Below, one piece after another: positions 29,466-37,658 of a stretch of DNA of 64,000 bases. The stretch comes from Jiella pelagia. Its GTDB lineage: Bacteria; Pseudomonadota; Alphaproteobacteria; Rhizobiales; Rhizobiaceae. The position numbers and the translations under genes were made by a program. The notes beneath the pieces are model-generated. The model was not told the origin of the DNA, ran no database searches, and saw nothing but the letters and a program-made list of their open reading frames with translations. The stretch is taken from positions 193,501 through 257,500 of the forward strand of contig NZ_CP114029.1 of NCBI RefSeq assembly GCF_026898155.1, given 5' to 3'. Every line of letters starts with the position of its first letter. The first letter of the stretch is position 1.

Positions 29466-30496
29466 TCGCGCTTGCCTTCGACAATCCGCTTTGGCTCCTC
29501 GGCCTCCCTCTGGCGGCACTGCCCTTCGCCGCGCCGGTGCTGGCGCCCCTCGGCCATCCGCGCCGCGCCCTCGCCCCGCTCGACACCGCCTCGAAGGTGG
29601 TCTCCATCCTCCTGCCGCTTCTGGGAGCCGTCGCCGTCACGCTGCTGCTTCTCAGTCTCGCCGGCCTTCACCGGACGGATCAGACGATCACCCGCGAAGG
29701 CCGCGGCGCCCAGCTGATGCTGCTGATCGACCGCTCGTCCTCGATGGACAACAGCTTTGCCGGCCGCCGGCCGGACGGGGCCGAGGAATCCAAGGCCATG
29801 GCGGCCCGCCGACTTTTGTCCGACTTCGTCGACAGGCGCCCGCACGATCGTCTCGGCGTTGCGATGTTCTCTACCTCGCCGATGCTCGCCGTGCCGCTGA
29901 CCGATCACCGGACGATCGTCAAGGCGGCGATCGCCACGATGGGCGAGCACGGCCTCGCCCAGACCAATGTCGGACGCGGCCTGGCGCTGGCCATCGGCGC
30001 CTTCGACGGCGCCACCGCGAAAGCCTCGCGCGCCGTCGTCCTGGTCTCCGACGGGGCGGGCGTGATCAGCCGCGACGTGCAGGCCAATCTCCGCGATCTC
30101 GTCGGCCGCGAGCCAGTCAACCTCTACTGGCTGTTCCTGCGCACCGAAGGCGCCAAGAGCATCTTCGAGGTGCCGAAGTCGGGCGAGCGGGACACGCCCC
30201 AGGCCCGCCCCGAGCGGCACCTGCATCTCTTCCTGCAGAGCCTCGGCGTTCCCTATCGCGCATTCGAGGCCGAGAATTCCGAAGCGGTGGAGGCGGCCAT
30301 CGACGAGATCGACACGCTCGAGGCGCGGCCGATCCTTTACGAGGAACGCGTTCCCCGGCGGGATCTCAGCAGGCTCCTTCATGCCGGCACCGCCCTGTCG
30401 ATCCTGCTTCTGGTTCTCGCCAAGCTCGCTCAGAGGGACCGGCTGTCCTCGGCACGAATGCTCGCCCCGATCCGCCCGGCGGAGCAGGCCCGATGA
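29462..30496 (+). CDS. mxaC: MxaC, VWA-domain membrane protein of methanol dehydrogenase maturation
   Basis: 344-residue BatA-like protein: a hydrophobic N terminus with two membrane segments (about 9-30 and 44-68, including LLPLLGAVAVTLLLLSLAGL), a VWA domain with perfect MIDAS DRSSSMDNS and the strand RAVVLVSDGAGV, and a C-terminal membrane segment (ALSILLLVLAKLA). The VWA domain is on the side opposite the ends, probably cytoplasmic, where MxaR would reach it. Starts and stops overlap the neighbours by 4 bp on both sides. Confidence 0.88.
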   Translation: MIALAFDNPLWLLGLPLAALPFAAPVLAPLGHPRRALAPLDTASKVVSILLPLLGAVAVTLLLLSLAGLHRTDQTITREGRGAQLMLLIDRSSSMDNSFAGRRPDGAEESKAMAARRLLSDFVDRRPHDRLGVAMFSTSPMLAVPLTDHRTIVKAAIATMGEHGLAQTNVGRGLALAIGAFDGATAKASRAVVLVSDGAGVISRDVQANLRDLVGREPVNLYWLFLRTEGAKSIFEVPKSGERDTPQARPERHLHLFLQSLGVPYRAFEAENSEAVEAAIDEIDTLEARPILYEERVPRRDLSRLLHAGTALSILLLVLAKLAQRDRLSSARMLAPIRPAEQAR

Positions 30497-31101
30497 AGCC
30501 GGCGCGGACGAACGGGGCGCGGCAGCGGCGGGCGGCAGATCGCGTTCCGCGAGACGGGCTGATCACCGCGGCCTTCCTCATTGCCCTGATGGCGATCGGT
30601 GCCTTCGCCGTCCACCAGTCGTTCGAGCTTCGTCGGGCCCTGGCTGACAACGACGCCATCCGCGCTCTTTCCCTCGGCCGGTCCGTCCCGCTTCGCGACG
30701 GGGCCCCCGGCCCTCTCCTCCTCGCGGCGGCGACGCAGATGCTCTCCCGAGACGATCTCACGGCGGCGGAAGCCCTGGCGCCCCGCATCCAGACGGCCGG
30801 CGATCCGAAAATCCAGGCGGCCTTTCTCTACGCTCTCGCCAATGCCCGCATGCGAGCGGGCTTCGAGCTGATCGAGGCCAACGACATCGACGAGGCGACG
30901 GTGACGATCCGCCTCGCCCAGGAGGATTATCGCCGGGCGATGCGGCTCGTCCCGGACGATTTCGACGTCAAGGTCAACTTCGATCTCGCCAGCCGCCTCG
31001 TGCGCGTTTTTCCGCGGCCGGCGATCGAGCCGGAGGAGGACGGCAAGCGGCCGCGCGACGTCTGGACGGACCTGCCCGGTGTGCCGCGAGGGCTGCCATG
31101 A
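30493..31101 (+). CDS. mxaK: MxaK, membrane-anchored methanol dehydrogenase accessory protein
   Basis: 202-residue protein with one N-terminal membrane anchor (DGLITAAFLIALMAIGAFAVHQ) and a helical periplasmic domain rich in Ala/Arg (LAAATQMLSRDDLTAAEALAPRI; RAGFELIEANDIDEATVTIRLAQEDYRRAM), resembling tetratricopeptide helices. The family is linked to calcium insertion along with MxaA and MxaL. It overlaps mxaC and mxaL by 4 bp each. Confidence 0.83.
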   Translation: MKPARTNGARQRRAADRVPRDGLITAAFLIALMAIGAFAVHQSFELRRALADNDAIRALSLGRSVPLRDGAPGPLLLAAATQMLSRDDLTAAEALAPRIQTAGDPKIQAAFLYALANARMRAGFELIEANDIDEATVTIRLAQEDYRRAMRLVPDDFDVKVNFDLASRLVRVFPRPAIEPEEDGKRPRDVWTDLPGVPRGLP

Positions 31102-32114
31102 GGACGGCCAAGCCCATTGGACGTCTGGTCGACCCGGCGTTCTGGCTGCTTATCGGCGCTCTCTGCTTCGCCCTTCTGGCTGCGCTCGGGCTTGCGACGA
31201 TGGAGGAGCGCCGGGTCCGCACTCTCTTCGTCGTCGTCGATCTGACACGGAGCATGACGGCGCGCGATTACGGCGAGGGAGTCAAGGCCCGCAGCCGGCT
31301 CGACGAGGCCGAGCGGGTGGTGACGGAGATTGCCCGCAAGTTGCCCTGCGGCTCGCGGATCGGCCTTGGACTGTTCACCGAAAGACGCTCCTTTCCGCTG
31401 ATCGAGCCGGTGGATATCTGCGAGAACTTTCCGCCCTTCGCCGATGCCGTCGCCGCGTTGAACTGGCGCATGGCCTGGGAGGGCGACAGCCGCGTCGTGC
31501 GGGGGCTCTCGTCGGCGCAGGAACTCGTGGCAAGGCTCGGGGCCGACCTCGTCTTCGTCACCGATGGCCAGGAGGCGCCGCCGCTGCCGGTCGCCGGCCG
31601 CAGGCGCGCCGAAAATCCCGACACGACCGCCGGGGTGATCATCGGGGCGGGAGGGGCAAAACTCGTTCCGATCCCGAAATACGACGAATCCGGCCGCGCG
31701 ATCGGCTTCTACAGCCTGCCCGACATCGCCGCAGGCGCCCGCGTCAGCATCGCCACCCCCGGCAGCACCAGCGGCGAATATCATCCGCGCAACAACCCGG
31801 TCGGCAATCTCGCCGCCACCTCGACCGAGCATCTGACGCAGGTCCGCGAGACCTATCTGCGGGAAATCGCCGCTGAGGCCGGCCTTGGCTACGCCCCGCT
31901 CGGCGATCTGGCTGCGATCGAGGCGGCGCTCGAACGCCATACCGGCACCGACATCCTCGAAGCCCCGCGCAGCCTCTCCCCAATCTTCGCGGCGGCGGCG
32001 CTGATCTTCCTGATCGCGGCCTATGGCGCCAACCACCTGTTTGCCTGGCGGCGCGGCACCGCCGCCTCGCGGGCCAAGCGAAACCACCCGAGAACTGGAG
32101 CTTTCCGACGATGA
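31098..32114 (+). CDS. mxaL: MxaL, VWA-domain protein of methanol dehydrogenase maturation
   Basis: 338-residue membrane-anchored VWA protein. TM1 is FWLLIGALCFALLAALGLAT, followed by the domain strand TLFVVVDLTRSMTARDYG, where the MIDAS-type DxTxS replaces the usual DxSxS. A second strand with LVFVTDGQEAPPLP and a C-terminal TM (SPIFAAAALIFLIAAYGA) follow. It is the third VWA protein of the operon after MxaS and MxaC. It overlaps mxaK and mxaD by 4 bp each. Confidence 0.87.
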   Translation: MRTAKPIGRLVDPAFWLLIGALCFALLAALGLATMEERRVRTLFVVVDLTRSMTARDYGEGVKARSRLDEAERVVTEIARKLPCGSRIGLGLFTERRSFPLIEPVDICENFPPFADAVAALNWRMAWEGDSRVVRGLSSAQELVARLGADLVFVTDGQEAPPLPVAGRRRAENPDTTAGVIIGAGGAKLVPIPKYDESGRAIGFYSLPDIAAGARVSIATPGSTSGEYHPRNNPVGNLAATSTEHLTQVRETYLREIAAEAGLGYAPLGDLAAIEAALERHTGTDILEAPRSLSPIFAAAALIFLIAAYGANHLFAWRRGTAASRAKRNHPRTGAFRR

Positions 32115-32656
32115 CACTCTCGCGACGCAAGTTCATCGGCGGCCTCATGACCGCCTGCCTCTCCCTCACGACCGGCCCGGTGCTGGCGCACGGGCCGACA
32201 CCGCACAAGACGGACGAGACCGTCGTCATCGACGTGCCCTTCGATGCCGTCTGGGACGTCGTCGCCGATTTCGGCTCGATCGCCAAATGGCATCCGGCGG
32301 TAAAGGCGATGAGCCTCGGCGAGGACGGCAAGACCCGAACGCTGACGCTGGAGGGCGGCGACATCACCGAATCCCTCGACGTCGTCTCGAAGGAACGCGG
32401 CGTCGTCGCCTGGCGGATGGACGAGCCGAACCCGGCCGCGCTGGCGGTGAGTTCGTTCAACGACAAGCTGAGGATCAATGCTGTCGATGAGACCCACACG
32501 TCGGTGCAGTGGATCGGTCGCTTCTACCGCGCCGACACGAGCAATTTTCCGGCCGAAGGGCAGACCGACGAGGCCGCGATCGCCGAAATGTCACGACACG
32601 TGAAGACGGGGCTCGAAGGGCTCAAGCGTTTCATCGAGGAAAGCCGAACCCAATGA
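32111..32656 (+). CDS. mxaD: MxaD, SRPBCC-fold periplasmic protein
   Basis: 181-residue exported protein with a SRPBCC/polyketide-cyclase fold (VVIDVPFDAVWDVVADFGSIAKWHPAV, then SVQWIGRFYRAD and a long C-terminal helix). The N terminus MTLSRRKFIGGL resembles a Tat signal (SRRKF), so it may be folded before export. In other methylotrophs MxaD raises the rate of electron transfer between methanol dehydrogenase and cytochrome cL. It overlaps mxaL by 4 bp. After it, 183 bp without a recognisable gene lead to the next reading frame. Confidence 0.88.
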   Translation: MTLSRRKFIGGLMTACLSLTTGPVLAHGPTPHKTDETVVIDVPFDAVWDVVADFGSIAKWHPAVKAMSLGEDGKTRTLTLEGGDITESLDVVSKERGVVAWRMDEPNPAALAVSSFNDKLRINAVDETHTSVQWIGRFYRADTSNFPAEGQTDEAAIAEMSRHVKTGLEGLKRFIEESRTQ

Positions 32657-32839
32657 TGGCAGCGCCGCAGGGGTCGGCATCCGGCAAGGGCGACGCATGC
32701 CGCCCTGCGGAAGTGCCGCCGAGAACGCTGCTTCCCTCCCGAACGCGGTCGGCCGCGGCCGCTGGCCGTCGAACCTCGACGATCCGGCAAGCCGGCTTCT
32801 CACGAAGAGCGGCTTTCACGAAGAAGAGGAATTAGCAAG

Positions 32840-33292
32840 ATGACGGTCGAACGAGCCATGGTCGCGCTGGCAGCCGCGATCCTGTCGCTGGCGCCGGCTC
32901 CGCTCGCGGCTCAGCCGGCCGGCGGGCCGCCGAAAGACATCGCGATAACGGTGAGCCGCTCCGCTGACGGGATCGCGCTCTCAGCGGACGCGATTACTCT
33001 GGCGCTGGGAAAATACTACCGGCTCGGCTTCGCCTGCGTGGCGAGCGAGGCGGGCGATCCGGCCTTCAGCTTCGACACATCGCCGTTGCTGCGGGACGTT
33101 CATCTGAGGATCCTGACGGTCGACGCGATCGAGGTCTATCTTCAGGGGCTGTCCTTCCGCGCGCTCCAATGCGAGGGTGCCGGTTCGGTCAGGTTCAGCT
33201 TCTATCCGATGCGTGCCGGCGACTACGAGGTGACGATCGCTGACCAGACCGACGATGCGGTGCGGTCCTCGCTGCGGGTGACGGTGGAGTGA
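32840..33292 (+). CDS. Exported protein of unknown function at the end of the mxa cluster
   Basis: 150-residue protein with a clear signal peptide (MVALAAAILSLAPAPLAAQPA) and a beta-rich mature domain (ITVSRSADGIALSADAITLALGKYYRLGFAC, ending DYEVTIADQTDD). A cupredoxin-like or immunoglobulin-like beta sandwich is suggested by the spacing and by the final GDYEVTIAD strand, but typical copper ligands are not obvious: there are two cysteines (FACVAS and ALQCEG) and only one His (DVHLRI). It is 183 bp after mxaD in the same direction. It may correspond to one of the poorly known mxaE/mxaH-type genes, which I cannot confirm. Confidence 0.6.
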   Translation: MTVERAMVALAAAILSLAPAPLAAQPAGGPPKDIAITVSRSADGIALSADAITLALGKYYRLGFACVASEAGDPAFSFDTSPLLRDVHLRILTVDAIEVYLQGLSFRALQCEGAGSVRFSFYPMRAGDYEVTIADQTDDAVRSSLRVTVE

Positions 33293-33412
33293 CACGCATC
33301 TTCTGCGCTCTCTGAGCTGCCGGTCGTTGTTGGAGGGGCCGTGTCGACGACGGGCGGCGACGGCTTTCGGCGCCCCTCGTAGCCGGCATCGTCTCCGCCG
33401 CCATCAGGTGCC

Positions 33413-33439
33413 GGAACCTTCGCGCCCGGCGAAGGCTCC
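33413..33439. terminator. Hairpin between the mxa cluster and the convergent kinase gene
   Basis: CCTTCGC (33417-33423) pairs perfectly with GCGAAGG (33429-33435) over a 5-nt loop, and GGA (33413-33415) with TCC (33437-33439) extends the stem past one mismatch. It stands in the 157-bp gap between convergent genes, 11 bp from the kinase stop, and would work on both strands. There is no strong T-run. Confidence 0.45.
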
Positions 33440-33449
33440 GGTTCCCCGT

Positions 33450-34103
33450 TCAGGCGATCCACATGTCCGGTGCCACGCTCTTTTCCAGCACAATTCGCAT
33501 GTTGATCAGGTCGTTGCCGGAGAGCTTGGCCTCCAGCGCCTCGCCTGAAAAGCCGAAGCCGACCCAGCGCTCCGTCAGACGGCGCCGCAAGGTCTCCTCC
33601 GGCACATCGAGCATGGCCGTCAGATCGAAGAAGCGGCGGAGCGGCGTCCAGGCGGGATCGTCGAGCAGCAGGTAATTGCCTTCGATCACCACCGTCCGGA
33701 TCTGCGGGCCGATGATCCGGGCGCCGGCTCTGGCGATCTCGATCGCGCGATCGAAGACCGGCACCGCCACCTCGCAGCCGTCGTCGGCCGAAAGGCGTGC
33801 AAGCGTCGCCGCCAATCCGCCCGTGTCGAACGTATGGGGCGCGCCCTTGCGGGCCCGGTGGCCACGCGCGTTCAGGACGAGATCGTCGAAATGAAAGCCG
33901 TCCATCGGCAGCACTGCCGCGCTGCCCTCGCCATCGCGGCAGAGTTCCTCGGCCAGCCAGTCGGCAAAGGTGCTCTTGCCCGATCCCGGCGCCCCAGACA
34001 CCGCGACGATCCGCCGGCGATCGCCGGGCAGCTTTCGCACCGCCTCGGCGAAGTCGGCGGCAGTCCCGCCGGGTGCGCCCTGGCCCGTCTCGCCGTCAGC
34101 CAT
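33450..34103 (-). CDS. P-loop nucleoside/sugar kinase family protein (uridine kinase/FrcK-like)
   Basis: 217-residue cytoplasmic kinase-like protein of the phosphoribulokinase/uridine kinase fold. Walker A is VSGAPGSGKSTFADWL, followed by the MDGFHFDDLVL motif, FDTGGL, PVFDRAIEIA and IEGNYLLLD, with a lid region RLTERWVGFGF. Homologues accompany sugar ABC operons (FrcK of the rhizobial fructose system). I chose ATG 34103 (MADGETGQGAP), which overlaps the aldolase stop by 8 bp, over a longer frame to 34139. It is the last gene of a three-gene minus-strand set. Confidence 0.8.
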   Translation of the reverse strand: MADGETGQGAPGGTAADFAEAVRKLPGDRRRIVAVSGAPGSGKSTFADWLAEELCRDGEGSAAVLPMDGFHFDDLVLNARGHRARKGAPHTFDTGGLAATLARLSADDGCEVAVPVFDRAIEIARAGARIIGPQIRTVVIEGNYLLLDDPAWTPLRRFFDLTAMLDVPEETLRRRLTERWVGFGFSGEALEAKLSGNDLINMRIVLEKSVAPDMWIA

Positions 34104-34788
34104 GACGGGGCCGCGCGACGTCGTTCGCGCCCTCTGCATCGGGCGCTTGGCCGTAGCTCATGCGCTCCATCTGTCCGATCACCCGCGCCATTTCATCGTC
34201 GGACAGGATCGGCGGCTCGCCCAGCGTCAGCGCCTGGACATACATGCGCGACAGCGTCTCCACCTCGATCGCGAGCCAGAGCGCCGCTTCCATGGTCTTG
34301 CCGAGCGAGATCTGACCATGCTGGCCGAGGAGGCAGGCCTTTCGCCCTTCCAGTGCTTCCAGGGCCGCGTCCGACAGCGCCTGGGTGCCGAAGGTCGCGT
34401 AGCGGGCGCAGCGAATGGTGGTGCCGCCGGCAACGCCGGTCATGTAGTGGAAGCTCGGGATCGTCCTGTGGTGGCAGGCGAGCGTCGTCGCATAGAGCGA
34501 GTGGCAGTGCAGGACGACGTTCATGTCGCTGCGCATCTTGAGGATGTCGCGGTGGAAGCGCCACTCGGAGGAAGGCCGGCGGCCGACATAGGTGCCGTCG
34601 AAGTCCATCTCGACGATGTCCTCGGGCTGCATCAGGTCGTAGGGCAGCGAGGATGGGGTGATGAGGAAACGATCGCCGGCGCGCACGGACAGATTGCCCG
34701 CCGTGCCCTGATTGATCCCGGACGAATTCATCTTCCGGCAGATCGCGACCATCTCCTCGCGGAGGGCCTCGGTGGTATTGTCTGACAT
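34096..34788 (-). CDS. Class II aldolase/adducin family protein (fuculose-phosphate aldolase-like)
   Basis: 230-residue zinc-type aldolase. The N-terminal helix and turn SSGINQGTAGNLSVRAGDRFLITPSSLPYD is the family signature; metal His ligands are in VLHCHSLYATTLAC, with a third in LGQHGQISLG (GxHG). These enzymes cleave or epimerise ketose phosphates to dihydroxyacetone phosphate and an aldehyde. The FGGY kinase gene upstream (55 bp) would supply the phosphorylated ketose, and the neighbouring P-loop kinase may act nearby. The exact sugar is unknown. Confidence 0.85.
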   Translation of the reverse strand: MSDNTTEALREEMVAICRKMNSSGINQGTAGNLSVRAGDRFLITPSSLPYDLMQPEDIVEMDFDGTYVGRRPSSEWRFHRDILKMRSDMNVVLHCHSLYATTLACHHRTIPSFHYMTGVAGGTTIRCARYATFGTQALSDAALEALEGRKACLLGQHGQISLGKTMEAALWLAIEVETLSRMYVQALTLGEPPILSDDEMARVIGQMERMSYGQAPDAEGANDVARPRHG

Positions 34789-34843
34789 GATCGGCAGTCT
34801 TTCCTGTGTCGTTGTCGTGGAGATTGTCGGCTATGGGACCGGC

Positions 34844-36289
34844 TCAGCCGGTCGAAAGATCGGCAGCCAAAGCGCGCCACCGATCGCAATAGGCGGCGAG
34901 CCCCTCGACTAGCAGAGGCTCCGGCGCGCGCAGATCGAGGGCGACGACGCGATCAGGCTCGCCTTCGCTGGGCAGCAATGCGGCACCCGCCGCGACCCCG
35001 TCCGCCGCCGGATTGTAGCGTGTCTCGACCTCGGGATTGAGCGCCGCGACGATCCTGGCGAAGAGCGGGTCCTTCAGGAAGGCGCCGTCGAGAAGGATGC
35101 TCCCCTGGTTCTGGAGCAGCACGAGGCATTCGGACGCCAGCAGCGCGGCGGTGAGGACGGCGAGCGTCATCCGCTCCTCGGCGGTTTCCGGCTCCCGGCC
35201 TTCGATCCGGCCGCGACCGGCGCTGCCGGGAAACAGGCCGTCGCCCTTGCCGAAGGAGGGCAACGCGAAGGTCTGCCGATCGACAAGGCGTTCGAGCGCT
35301 GCGGCCGAAGCGTTCGCCTGTCCGACGGCATCGCCGGCGATGGCCGCAAATTCCCGGCCCGCCATGGTCAGGGCGCCGCCGAGCGGGCGGCCCATGACGT
35401 CGGCATTGAGCGTCATCCCCCGCGCCGGATCGAGTGCGGAAAGATCGGCATGGTCGGAGAGGGCGACGATCCAGGTTCCGGTGGAGACCACCGTCATCCG
35501 CCGATGCCCGGCAGCCTGGTAGCGATAGAAATTGGCGCTGGAATCGTGCAGCCCGACCCGGACTCGAACGGATTGCAGAAGCCCCGTGCGCTCGGCAAGC
35601 GCGGGGCGCAGCGGGCCCAGCGCTTCGAAAGCCGGACGGATCGGCGGCAGAAGGCGCGTCCAGCCCCGCTCCCGCACGATCCGCGACGGCCGGCCTTCGC
35701 GTGTGTTCCACAGATCCGACTGCGCCGCGAGATGGCTGATCTCCCCCGCCGCGATGCCCGACAGCCGCCACGCCCAGAACTGCGGCACGCCGAGATGATA
35801 TTCGGCCTCGGCGAACGCCTCCGGGGCCGCCGTTTCGACCCAGAGCATTTGCCGCGCCTGATGGGTCGCGGCGTGCATCACCGTGCTGCCTCGATCGAAA
35901 AAGTCGCCCGTCGCTTCCAGATAGGACGCTGCGACCGGCTCGGGCACCGGTTGTTCGTAGTCGAGCATGGGAAGGCGCGGCTCGGGACGATCGAGATCCT
36001 GCGGGCCCACGAGGACACCGGCGGAGCCGTGACCGCAGGCGACGACGTCCTCGATGCGGTGCTCGGCCCCGAACTCCTTCAGGCTCGACAGAATGAAGTC
36101 TTCCGCCGCTGCGAGGTCGTGACGCCGCCAATCGCCGTCGCGCACGATCCGGTTCTCGGCCTGCCTTGCCGCGAAGACGCGCCCGTCGCGGGTGGCGAGC
36201 GAAACCTTCAGAAACGTCTTGCCGATATCCAGCACCGCGACCACGGGGCGCTGTCCTGTCGTCTCGTCCTGCGTCGTATTGTTTTCCAC
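34844..36289 (-). CDS. FGGY-family carbohydrate kinase
   Basis: 481-residue sugar kinase of the FGGY (rhamnulokinase/fuculokinase/ribulokinase) type with the ASKHA fold. The first phosphate loop is VAVLDIGKTFLKVSLATRDG. HDSSANFYRY provides the catalytic Asp region. VVSTGTWIVALS is the second phosphate loop, and the C-terminal adenosine region has LLDGAFLKDPLFARIVAAL. It ends normally at DLSTG. It is first in the minus-strand set and 90 bp from the LacI gene, with which it may be co-transcribed. It probably phosphorylates a ketose taken in by the divergent ABC importer. Confidence 0.85.
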   Translation of the reverse strand: MENNTTQDETTGQRPVVAVLDIGKTFLKVSLATRDGRVFAARQAENRIVRDGDWRRHDLAAAEDFILSSLKEFGAEHRIEDVVACGHGSAGVLVGPQDLDRPEPRLPMLDYEQPVPEPVAASYLEATGDFFDRGSTVMHAATHQARQMLWVETAAPEAFAEAEYHLGVPQFWAWRLSGIAAGEISHLAAQSDLWNTREGRPSRIVRERGWTRLLPPIRPAFEALGPLRPALAERTGLLQSVRVRVGLHDSSANFYRYQAAGHRRMTVVSTGTWIVALSDHADLSALDPARGMTLNADVMGRPLGGALTMAGREFAAIAGDAVGQANASAAALERLVDRQTFALPSFGKGDGLFPGSAGRGRIEGREPETAEERMTLAVLTAALLASECLVLLQNQGSILLDGAFLKDPLFARIVAALNPEVETRYNPAADGVAAGAALLPSEGEPDRVVALDLRAPEPLLVEGLAAYCDRWRALAADLSTG

Positions 36290-36379
36290 GCCGTCCTGCC
36301 TCCCGACTGTCGATCCTTGCGTTTCATTCCTGGCCGGTTGGAACCGCCCTCCCGCGGCGTCTCCCTTCCTTTCGCCCCC

Positions 36380-37474
36380 TCAGCCGTCTCTGTCCACCTT
36401 CCGCGCCTTTCGGTTCGTGCCGGGTGGCGGCGATGGCGCTTCTTCTCCGTCAGCCTCGACCGCCGGCGAAACCGCCAGCGTCGGAGGAACGACGATGCGT
36501 CGCCCCCGCTCCGAGACGCCGGAATCGACGACCGCGAAGCTCTGCGCGATCAGGGCCTCGACATTCTGTCGCAGCATGATCACCGGCAAGGGCAAGGCGG
36601 CTGCGAATGGATCCCAGTCGAAACAGGCGATCACCGGCGGCGGTGCTAGCCGGTGGGAGCCGAGAAAGGCCGTGAAGCCTTCGAGCGCGGTAATCGAATT
36701 GACGAAGACGCCGGGCGGAAACGGCCCTTCTCCGGCGATCCGCTCGAACGCCTGCCGCGCTGCGCCGGGTCTGTAGCCGCAGCGCTCGATCTCGGCCTTC
36801 GGGGCAGAAATGCCGGCTTGTTCCAGACCGGCGAGAAATCCCGCGACGCGCTCTTCCGTCGCGAACTCGCCCTGCCGGCCGCCGACGAAGCGAATGCGCG
36901 CCGGATCGCCGCCGGCCCCGTTCACCAGGCTGACGAGGCGCGTCGTCAGCTCGATCGCCCCGGCCCGGTTGTCGGTGACCACCGACGCCGCCCCCTCGCC
37001 CGGAAGGTCGAGATTGACGCAGAGGATCGTGGCGCGTTCGCACAAGACGTTGAGCGGATCGGGATCGTCGACACCGGCGATGATCAGGCACTCGACCTGC
37101 TGGGCGATCATCGTCTCGACGACCGAACGCTCGGTCTTGGCATCGCGCTGGGTGCTGACGACGATGGGCGTAAGGCCGCGCGCGCGCGCTTCGGCCTCGA
37201 AGCATTCGGCAAGCCCCGCGAAGAAGCGGTTGCGGTAGTGCGGGATGATCATGCCGACGAGGCTGGACCGGCTGAGCCGCAGCCCGCGCGCCTGGAGATT
37301 GGTGTTGTAGCCCTTCGCCTTCGCGGTGTTGAGGATCCGCTCGGCGGTCTCCTTCTTGATCCGGTAGCGCTCCCAGGAACCGTTGAGCACGAGGCTGACC
37401 GTGGACGCGGACGTCTCCGCCGCCGTCGCGATATCGTAGATCGTCGATCGTCTGCCCGTCGGCTTCCTGGCCAT
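36380..37474 (-). CDS. LacI-family transcriptional regulator of the sugar module
   Basis: 364-residue repressor-type regulator. The N-terminal helix-turn-helix is STIYDIATAAETSASTVSLVLNGSWERYRIKKETAERIL, the hinge helix region is NLQARGLRLSRSSLVGMIIP, and the periplasmic-binding-like effector domain follows (YRNRFFAGLAECFEAEARARG; ITALEGFTAFLG). ATG 37474 is chosen because it starts just before the HTH; the same frame extends much further upstream through the promoter and into the antisense of the binding-protein gene. It is divergent from the importer genes; a perfect palindrome lies between. Confidence 0.87.
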   Translation of the reverse strand: MARKPTGRRSTIYDIATAAETSASTVSLVLNGSWERYRIKKETAERILNTAKAKGYNTNLQARGLRLSRSSLVGMIIPHYRNRFFAGLAECFEAEARARGLTPIVVSTQRDAKTERSVVETMIAQQVECLIIAGVDDPDPLNVLCERATILCVNLDLPGEGAASVVTDNRAGAIELTTRLVSLVNGAGGDPARIRFVGGRQGEFATEERVAGFLAGLEQAGISAPKAEIERCGYRPGAARQAFERIAGEGPFPPGVFVNSITALEGFTAFLGSHRLAPPPVIACFDWDPFAAALPLPVIMLRQNVEALIAQSFAVVDSGVSERGRRIVVPPTLAVSPAVEADGEEAPSPPPGTNRKARKVDRDG

Positions 37475-37541
37475 GCGTCGCGGTCCCTCGCCCTTTGCCG
37501 TTCGCAGTCTGCCATTCGCAAACGGCGCGGCACAGAGCCTG

Positions 37542-37568
37542 TTGACGAGATTGCTAAATGGATTTAGC
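37542..37568 (+). promoter_or_regulatory. Promoter with LacI-type operator upstream of the sugar importer
   Basis: GCTAAAT (37553-37559), GG, ATTTAGC (37562-37568) is a perfect 16-bp palindrome with the even symmetry of LacI-family operators. TTGACG (37542-37547) ends 5 bp before it and suits a -35 element, so the operator occupies the spacer and -10 region, a position for repression of the binding-protein operon. The 184-bp gap contains no gene. Confidence 0.6.
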
Positions 37569-37658
37569 GTCCTGATCAAGCCGCGAGGGAGACAATTCGC
37601 GGCCTGACCGGCTGCGACGCCATGAGCGCTCGTGCCATCCACTTTCGGAGGAAAAGAC

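Noticed and set aside
32657..32839. Short frames in the gap after mxaD
   Set aside because: The possible peptides are Arg/Ala-rich, lack ribosome sites and overlap in several frames.
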